Notes under the pieces: model-generated
Databases searched by the model: none
What the model saw: only the letters and a program-made list of their open reading frames with translations
Told to the model about the DNA's origin: nothing
Source: Verrucomicrobiia bacterium
Lineage (GTDB): Bacteria; Verrucomicrobiota; Verrucomicrobiia; Verrucomicrobiales; Akkermansiaceae
Assembly (NCBI GenBank): GCA_030432565.1
Contig: JAUIGV010000003.1
Coordinates: forward strand, 124,001 to 188,000
DNA: 64,000 nucleotides
Direction of reading: 5' to 3'
Program-made: the position numbers and the translations under genes
Shown: in pieces, positions 58,263 to 64,000 of the stretch
Numbering within the stretch: position 1 is the first letter of the stretch
How the letters are laid out: every line of letters starts with the position of its first letter

Positions 58263-61200
58263 ATGAAAGGACTTCTCCCCGCGGCATTTCTTGTAGGCTC
58301 GCTGTCAGCAGGAACCATCGATTTCAATCGTGACGTGCGCCCCATTCTCTCGGACACCTGCTTTAAATGTCACGGACCGGGTGAAACGAAGGGCGATCTG
58401 CGCCTCGATGACCGTGAGGATGCGCTGGATGCCGGCGTGCTTTCTCCGGGAGATGTCGCCAGGAGCGAAATCGTGAAGCGCCTCAAGTCGCATGACCCCG
58501 AGGAGTTGATGCCGCCGCCCGAGGCCAACAAGACTCTCACCCCAAAGCAGATTCAAACTCTCGAAACCTGGATCGCAGAGGGTGCGGAATACGACGACCA
58601 TTGGTCGCTGGTGCCCCCCCAAAGGGATGCCGGGGTAAAATCTCTCGACCACTTCATCGACAAGCGGATCAAGGAAGCCGGTCTTGAATCTCAACCGGAA
58701 GCCGACCGCAGGACCCAAATCCGCCGCGTCACTCTTGACCTCACCGGCTTGCCTCCCACCCCGGAGGAAGTGGAGGACTTCATGGCTGATAAGTCGCCGG
58801 ATGCTTACGAAAAATTGGTCGATCGCCTTCTGGCCTCGGACGCTTATGGAGAACGCATGGCGGTCGCCTGGATGGATGCCGCACGATATGGCGACACCAG
58901 TGTGATGCACGCGGACGGGCCTCGCGACATGTGGCCGTGGCGGGACTGGGTGATCAAAGCCTACAACAGCAACATGCCTTTCGATCAGTTTACGGTTGAG
59001 CAGATCGCCGGCGATCTGATTCCGGAGGCAACCGTTTCTCAGAAGGTCGCCTCGGGCTTCAATCGGAACCATGCTACGAGTGACGAGGGCGGGGCGTTTG
59101 CCGAAGAGCTGCGGGTCGAGTATGTTGCTGACCGCGTTCAAACCACCGCGAATGTTTGGATGGGGCTGACCATGGAATGTGCCCAGTGCCACGACCACAA
59201 ATACGATCCGATTTCTCAAAAGGAATACTATCAGTTCTTTGCTTTTTTCAACAACACGACCGATCCCGGCATGCAGACCCGCAACGGGAACCAGGCGCCG
59301 GTTGTGGAGGTTCCCGACGAGGAACGGATGAAGCGCCTTGCCGAGCTACACCAGCAATTGACTGCCTCTGACGAGAAGATCGAAGGTTATCGTAATCTTG
59401 TTGCCAGGAGCCCGGAATTTCAAAAATGGGTCGCCAAAAAATCAGAGGAAGCCCGCAAGGACGGATCCACCAAACAGCCGGACGGCTTGATCCACTGGTT
59501 CCCGATCAATGAAGCTGCGAATGATTTTCGTGATGAAATCACGGGTTCGGCGGCTGTGGCCGAAAAGGGAAAGTTCGAGGTTTCCGACCACGGAAAGTCC
59601 AAGGCTCTCAAGCTGAATGGCCGCACACAGTTCAAGTTCGATACTTCTGTCAACGTGGAGTTTGATCGCCCGTTTAGTATCACCGGCTGGGTCAAGCCGA
59701 ATGGCAATGCCGCTGGTGCCATCCTATCCAAGATGGATGACAAGGCGGGTTTCCGTGGTTTTGATCTTTGGATGGAAGGCGGAAAAATCGGAACCCACAT
59801 CGTCAATACCTGGCAGTCCAACGCGCTTAAGGTGGTCACAAAGGAGATGCTCAAGCCAAATCAATGGCAGCACGTCGTTTTGACTTACGATGGCACTCAC
59901 AAGGCATCCGGGGTGAAGATCTTCATTGATGGCAAACTCGCCACCAACCAAGTGCAGGCTGACACTCTCCGGGCAACCATTAAAACCAGTCAGCCGCTGC
60001 GGATAGGCGGTCGTTCCACCAGTTCGATCTGGAAAGGGGAGGTCGATGATCTTCGTCTCTACGGTCGGGCTTTGAGGCAAGATGAGCTCGCTGCGGCCGG
60101 AGGTGGCGATCCAGTGCAGAACATCCTCGCTACTCCTGCGAAGGATCGAAAACCGGCCGATCAGCAGATCCTTCTCGCCCGCTATCTGGGAAGTCAGGAC
60201 AAAACCTATAAGAATTTGGTTTCTGCAAAGCAGAAGCTTGAGAAACAGCGCGCCGACCTCGATCGCAAGCCGGTCACCTCCATGATCATGCAGGACAATC
60301 CTCCCGATAAAATGCGGAGGACCTACGTGCTTGATCGCGGTGCTTATGATTCACCGAAGAAGGATGAAGTCATCATGCCTGCCGTTCCCAAGGCTCTCCC
60401 CGCGATGCCCGAGGGCGCTCCGGCAAACCGCCTCGGTCTAGCCAAATGGCTCACCCAACCCGCTCACCCGCTCACCGCAAGAGTGGCGGTCAATCGCTAC
60501 TGGATGATGCTCTTCGGAGAAGGCTTGGTGCGATCAGTCGGTGACTTCGGTGCCCAAAGCACGCCGCCAACCCATCCCGAACTACTCGATTGGCTTGCGG
60601 TCGACTTTGTGGAAAGCGGATGGAACGTGAAGCGCATGCTCAAGCAAATCGTGATGTCGAAAACCTACCGGAAAAGTTCGAAGATCGAGTCGATGCATCG
60701 CGAGAAGGATTCTGAAAATGAACTCCTCGCTCGCGCTCCTCGCTTCCGCCTGCAGGGCGAATTCATTCGGGATCATGCTCTTGCCGTGAGCGGTCTTTTG
60801 AATCCGGAGATCGGAGGTCCCGGGGTGAAGCCCTATCAGCCTGCGAATATTTGGAATGAAGTGAGTCTCAACGGTGGTCTGCGTTACCGACAGGACAAGG
60901 GCGATAAGCTCTATCGCCGCTCGATGTATACGTATTGGAAACGCAGTTCACCCATGCCGAACATGTTGATTTTCGACTCCCCGAGTCGTGAAAAATGCGT
61001 CATTCAGCGCCAGCGTACTAACACTCCTCTACAAGCTCTTGTGACGCTCAATGATCCGCAGTTTCTGGAAGCCGCCCGCGCCTTCGCCGAGCGCTTGCTC
61101 AAGTCGGACAAGGGAAGCACCGCGGATCGAATCGATCTCGCCTATCGGTATGCCACAGCCCGGCCTGCAAGCGGTCGCGAGGTTGAGATTCTCACCGCGC

Positions 61201-61370
61201 TTTATCAGAAAAATCTCGAGCGCTTCAAAGCCGCGCCGGAAACCGCCAAGGAGTTTCTAATGGTGGGAGAGTCGCCTCGCGATGACTCCCTGGATGCTCC
61301 CGAGCATGCTGCCTGGATGGTGGTCGCCCAAACCATCATGAACCTCGACGAGTCGCTCACCCGCAACTAA
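58263..61370 (+). CDS. PSC1/DUF1549/LamG/DUF1553 protein with N-terminal heme motif
   Basis: The 1035-residue product has a signal peptide (about 1-17) and a planctomycete cytochrome c-like domain (about 18-95) with the heme motif CFKCH at residues 33-37. A DUF1549 domain (about 120-330, with VTLDLTGLPPTPEEVEDF and MAVAWMDAARYGD) follows. Next come a LamG-type module (about 420-610) and a DUF1553 domain (about 700-1000, with LTARVAVNRYWMMLFGEGLVRSVGDFGAQ and RQRTNTPLQALVTLNDPQF). This layout is common in PVC bacteria, often next to DUF1501 genes and sulfatases, and is linked to breakdown of complex sulfated polysaccharides. The function of the domains is unknown. The ATG at 58263 is chosen to start the signal peptide. 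Confidence 0.9.
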   Translation: MKGLLPAAFLVGSLSAGTIDFNRDVRPILSDTCFKCHGPGETKGDLRLDDREDALDAGVLSPGDVARSEIVKRLKSHDPEELMPPPEANKTLTPKQIQTLETWIAEGAEYDDHWSLVPPQRDAGVKSLDHFIDKRIKEAGLESQPEADRRTQIRRVTLDLTGLPPTPEEVEDFMADKSPDAYEKLVDRLLASDAYGERMAVAWMDAARYGDTSVMHADGPRDMWPWRDWVIKAYNSNMPFDQFTVEQIAGDLIPEATVSQKVASGFNRNHATSDEGGAFAEELRVEYVADRVQTTANVWMGLTMECAQCHDHKYDPISQKEYYQFFAFFNNTTDPGMQTRNGNQAPVVEVPDEERMKRLAELHQQLTASDEKIEGYRNLVARSPEFQKWVAKKSEEARKDGSTKQPDGLIHWFPINEAANDFRDEITGSAAVAEKGKFEVSDHGKSKALKLNGRTQFKFDTSVNVEFDRPFSITGWVKPNGNAAGAILSKMDDKAGFRGFDLWMEGGKIGTHIVNTWQSNALKVVTKEMLKPNQWQHVVLTYDGTHKASGVKIFIDGKLATNQVQADTLRATIKTSQPLRIGGRSTSSIWKGEVDDLRLYGRALRQDELAAAGGGDPVQNILATPAKDRKPADQQILLARYLGSQDKTYKNLVSAKQKLEKQRADLDRKPVTSMIMQDNPPDKMRRTYVLDRGAYDSPKKDEVIMPAVPKALPAMPEGAPANRLGLAKWLTQPAHPLTARVAVNRYWMMLFGEGLVRSVGDFGAQSTPPTHPELLDWLAVDFVESGWNVKRMLKQIVMSKTYRKSSKIESMHREKDSENELLARAPRFRLQGEFIRDHALAVSGLLNPEIGGPGVKPYQPANIWNEVSLNGGLRYRQDKGDKLYRRSMYTYWKRSSPMPNMLIFDSPSREKCVIQRQRTNTPLQALVTLNDPQFLEAARAFAERLLKSDKGSTADRIDLAYRYATARPASGREVEILTALYQKNLERFKAAPETAKEFLMVGESPRDDSLDAPEHAAWMVVAQTIMNLDESLTRN

Positions 61371-61391
61371 TCCTTCAAACGAATCACTGCC

Positions 61392-62852
61392 ATGGAAACC
61401 TTCAATCCTCTCCTTGAAACCCGGCGCCAGTTTCTTCTTCGCACGGGAAATGGCATCGGTGCCGCAGCCTTGAGCACTCTGCTGAACCCCGGTCTCATCG
61501 GATCTGCGATGGGCGAGGGAATGCAGCAATATGGTGGGCTTCCCAGCATTCCGCATTTTCCCGGGAAGGCCAAGCGTGTCATCTACATGTTCATGGCAGG
61601 CGGGCCGAGCCATATCGACCTTTTCGACTACAAACCCATCCAGCGCAAACTGCATGGCACCGAGCTTCCTGATTCGGTGCGCCAGGATCAGCGCCTCACC
61701 GGAATGTCGAGCGGGCAGAAGTCATTTCCTTGTGTGGCTCCCATGTTCGAGTTTGAGAAATACGGGGAACATCAGACATGGGTGAACAAGGATCTCCTGC
61801 CCCACACCGCCGGAATTGTCGACAAGATCACCATCATGAAATCGCTTCACACCGAGGCGGTGAACCACGATCCTGCCATTACTTTCATCAACACCGGAGC
61901 CCAGCAACAGGGGAAGCCCTCGATGGGTGCGTGGTTGAGTTACGGGATGGGTTCGGTGAACGAAAACATGCCTGGTTACGTGGTGATGATTTCGCGCGGG
62001 AGAGGTCAGTTGCAAGCACTCTATGATCGCCTTTGGGGAAGTGGTTTTCTTCCTGCGAAGCACCAGGGGGTGAAACTTCGCAGTGCCGGTGAGCCGGTCT
62101 TGTATCTCAAGAATCCCAAGGGTTTTGATCGTGAGGCCCGGCGCGGCCAGCTCGATAGCCTCAAGGAGCTCAATGAGTTGAATTACGACAAGTTTGCCGA
62201 CCCTGAAATCCAAGCGCGGATTTCGCAATATGAATTGGCCTTCCGCATGCAGTCCGAAGTGCCGGGGCTCATGGATATCGAAGGGGAGCCGGACCACGTG
62301 AAGGAGCTTTATGGTCCTCAGATTGACAAGCCGGGCAGCTTTGCAAGGAACTGTCTGCTGGCACGTCGCATGGCGGAGAAAGGAGTGCGCTACATTCAGC
62401 TGTTCCACCGCGGTTGGGATCAGCACGGCTCCCTGCCATCAAAGATCCGCCAGCAGTGCGAGGACATCGATCAACCGGCTGCCGCTCTGATTAACGATCT
62501 CGATCAGCGGGGGATGCTCGAAGACACCCTGGTTGTTTGGGGCGGAGAATTCGGTCGCACGATCTACTCCCAAGGCAAGCTGACCAAAGACAACCACGGT
62601 CGCGATCACCACGGACGATGCTTCTCAATGTGGATGGCTGGTGCCGGCGTGAAGCGGGGGTTCGAATACGGAAAGACCGATGATCATAGTTACAACATCA
62701 TCGAGAACCCGGTTCATATTCGCGATATGAACGCCACCATCCTCCACCAGCTCGGGATCGATCACAACAAGCTCACTTTCAAATACCAGGGCCTCGACCA
62801 ACGCCTCACCGGCGTGGAAGAAGCGCACGTGGTGAAGGATATCCTGTCGTAG
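61392..62852 (+). CDS. DUF1501 protein with Tat-type signal
   Basis: The 486-residue protein starts with [20 protein letters not shown], a twin-arginine signal, so it is probably exported folded. The DUF1501 domain (about 50-480) belongs to the alkaline phosphatase/sulfatase-like superfamily, with [35 protein letters not shown] and [10 protein letters not shown], the metal-binding Asp/His/Glu region. Catalytic activity of the family is unproven. It is found almost always next to DUF1553 genes, as here, 21 bases downstream, so the two are an operon and probably work as partners. It converges on the DUF1552 gene. Confidence 0.9.
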   Translation: METFNPLLETRRQFLLRTGNGIGAAALSTLLNPGLIGSAMGEGMQQYGGLPSIPHFPGKAKRVIYMFMAGGPSHIDLFDYKPIQRKLHGTELPDSVRQDQRLTGMSSGQKSFPCVAPMFEFEKYGEHQTWVNKDLLPHTAGIVDKITIMKSLHTEAVNHDPAITFINTGAQQQGKPSMGAWLSYGMGSVNENMPGYVVMISRGRGQLQALYDRLWGSGFLPAKHQGVKLRSAGEPVLYLKNPKGFDREARRGQLDSLKELNELNYDKFADPEIQARISQYELAFRMQSEVPGLMDIEGEPDHVKELYGPQIDKPGSFARNCLLARRMAEKGVRYIQLFHRGWDQHGSLPSKIRQQCEDIDQPAAALINDLDQRGMLEDTLVVWGGEFGRTIYSQGKLTKDNHGRDHHGRCFSMWMAGAGVKRGFEYGKTDDHSYNIIENPVHIRDMNATILHQLGIDHNKLTFKYQGLDQRLTGVEEAHVVKDILS

Positions 62853-62889
62853 TTCGCGGACGAAGTGGCCATCTGGCGGGCAGGTTTTT

Positions 62890-64000
62890 TTAAGACAGGA
62901 ACTGCTTAATCGGACCTTCCTGATCGACCTTTAGAGACACGTCGAAGTCGCCGTAGTGTTTGATGGGATTGCCGTAGGCATTGAGGATGGTGGTGTACCA
63001 ATTTCCGAGAGTCTTGTGGCCTTCCTCATTGTAATTTGGAAGACGGATGTAGCGGCGGCGGGCCATGTTGAGCTTCACTTTGTCGCCTGCCAAAATGATG
63101 AAAGGGACTTCGGTTCCGTGGCTGTGGTGGGCCTCACCATTTTCGGGGAGGTAGAAGATGACGGTGTTATCGAACATGCTGCCATTTCCTTCCGGGCTCG
63201 CTTTGAGATCCTCAACCAGCTTGTTGACGACCTTCATGTGGTGTGTTCGGAGATGACTGCGAACCTCCAGAGCAGGCATTCCTTTCAGCGCTTTGTTGTG
63301 GCCGATTTCGTGAAGCTCGATGGTATCTTGCAGCACGCCATCGTAGCGGGTGCCGAGGTCATCGAGAGTGAAAGTGGCGACATTGGAGAGCCCGGCACGG
63401 AGTGAGGAGACGAGGATGTCGGCAAAGGCAAATTGTTGTTCAACGACGGTGTATTGGTCGTCGAGAACGGACTTTGAGAGCTTGGGAAGATTGGCGGCAA
63501 TTTGTGGAGCCATGCTTTTGAGTTGGGCATTGCGCTCAATCAAGGCGTCAGCCGAATTGACGTAGTTGCCGATCTTCTGCGACTCGATCCAATCGAGTGT
63601 CTTGCTGTCATGTCTGGCGATATTTTCGTTTAGAAATTCGTAGAGGCTGTCGGCAGCTTTCTGGCTGTTATCCTTTTCGACACCTTCCGCGAAGAGGTTG
63701 CGGTAAGCGGCGCTTGGCGAGGCGAAGGCGTAGTTGGGTTGCTTGGGACCGATCGATGACATGCCGCGGACCACTCCTTTTTCGTTCTTGGCGCAGGTCA
63801 ATTCGATATGCTCAAACGGCGAGCTGAACATGCGGCCCAGTTCCACATCAACCGAGGCCCGGGTGATCGTGGCGACCCGTTCCGCCGAACGAGAAACAGC
63901 AAGAGGGGATTGATAGGTCGAGTGTCCCATGGTGCACATTTTGGCCGAGAGGCCCTGCAGGATGGTCAGATCGTTTTTGTGCGCGCCGAGAGGCTTCATC
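62890..64000 (-). CDS. DUF1552 protein (N-terminus outside window)
   Basis: At least 369 residues are present, ending in GPIKQFLS. Recognisable features are LTILQGLSAKMCTMGHSTYQ at the visible start, ASVDVELGRMF, IELTCAKNEKGVVRGMSSIG, and the C-terminal SMFDNTVIFYLPENGEAHHSHGTEVPFIILAG, typical of DUF1552. Full family members have about 420-470 residues with a Tat-type signal, so the true start lies to the right of the window and the ATG at 63999 is internal. The family resembles DUF1501 in sharing the alkaline-phosphatase-like superfamily fold, which suits its position opposite the DUF1501 gene. Confidence 0.85.
   Translation of the reverse strand, partial: MKPLGAHKNDLTILQGLSAKMCTMGHSTYQSPLAVSRSAERVATITRASVDVELGRMFSSPFEHIELTCAKNEKGVVRGMSSIGPKQPNYAFASPSAAYRNLFAEGVEKDNSQKAADSLYEFLNENIARHDSKTLDWIESQKIGNYVNSADALIERNAQLKSMAPQIAANLPKLSKSVLDDQYTVVEQQFAFADILVSSLRAGLSNVATFTLDDLGTRYDGVLQDTIELHEIGHNKALKGMPALEVRSHLRTHHMKVVNKLVEDLKASPEGNGSMFDNTVIFYLPENGEAHHSHGTEVPFIILAGDKVKLNMARRRYIRLPNYNEEGHKTLGNWYTTILNAYGNPIKHYGDFDVSLKVDQEGPIKQFLS

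Noticed and set aside
1-64000. tRNA, rRNA, CRISPR arrays, insertion sequences or prophage genes
   Set aside because: None were seen: no cloverleaf-like segments in the gaps, no evenly spaced direct repeats, and no transposase, integrase or phage structural proteins.

Overview
The window looks like chromosomal DNA of a Verrucomicrobiota bacterium (PVC superphylum), probably from the Verrucomicrobiales. The basis is gene content rather than a marker gene: paired DUF1549/DUF1553 and DUF1501 proteins, a DUF1552 protein, ThuA and DUF1080 proteins, a PVC-type dehydrogenase fused to a CxxCH cytochrome, and several giant secreted CotH/lamin-tail-domain proteins. No rRNA, tRNA, CRISPR array, integrase or insertion sequence was seen. 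Genes lie on both strands in short operons.

Region 1 (1-5.1 kb) opens inside a DsbD-like membrane thiol:disulfide transporter. Its thioredoxin domain carries an in-frame TGA exactly where the first Cys of the CxxC motif belongs. The frame stays open for 89 more codons and a hairpin of bacterial SECIS type lies just downstream, so the gene is read here as a selenoprotein. The next gene is a paralogue of that thioredoxin domain with both redox residues replaced. A two-domain FtsX-type permease and a small anchored protein follow. Region 2 (5.1-12.3 kb) is mostly housekeeping: two PilT/PilU-type ATPases, an ApbE lipoprotein and a HAD phosphatase on the minus strand; an MmcQ-like protein and a ser/thr-type phosphatase on the plus strand; then gatB and an LpxH-like phosphoesterase on the minus strand.

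Region 3 (12.4-36.7 kb) is rich in secreted proteins: two CotH/LTD giants, a LamG protein sharing a module with its neighbour, a repeat-rich 1056-residue protein, ThuA, PQQ-propeller and DUF1080 proteins, and a 1477-residue ThuA-discoidin-propeller-HEAT-cytochrome c fusion. A gene remnant lies near 18.0-18.45 kb. The region suggests a polysaccharide- or glycoprotein-degrading, surface-attached life.

Region 4 (36.8-47.1 kb) returns to core metabolism: ppk2, an NHL-repeat protein, a translationally coupled luxE-luxC-like acyl reductase pair without luciferase genes, a lipoprotein, and the tightly packed operon tyrA-aroA-cmk-plsC followed by a zinc-ribbon membrane protein. Region 5 (47.2-64 kb) holds a lipase-like hydrolase, an esterase-SMP30 fusion, a third CotH/LTD giant, hemL, a transglutaminase-like coiled-coil protein, a DUF1549/DUF1553-DUF1501 operon and, at the right edge, an incomplete DUF1552 gene.

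The strongest candidates for something new are the Sec-containing DsbD with its redox-dead paralogue, and the orphan LuxE-LuxC pair. All family names come from motif recognition by eye; no database search was run.
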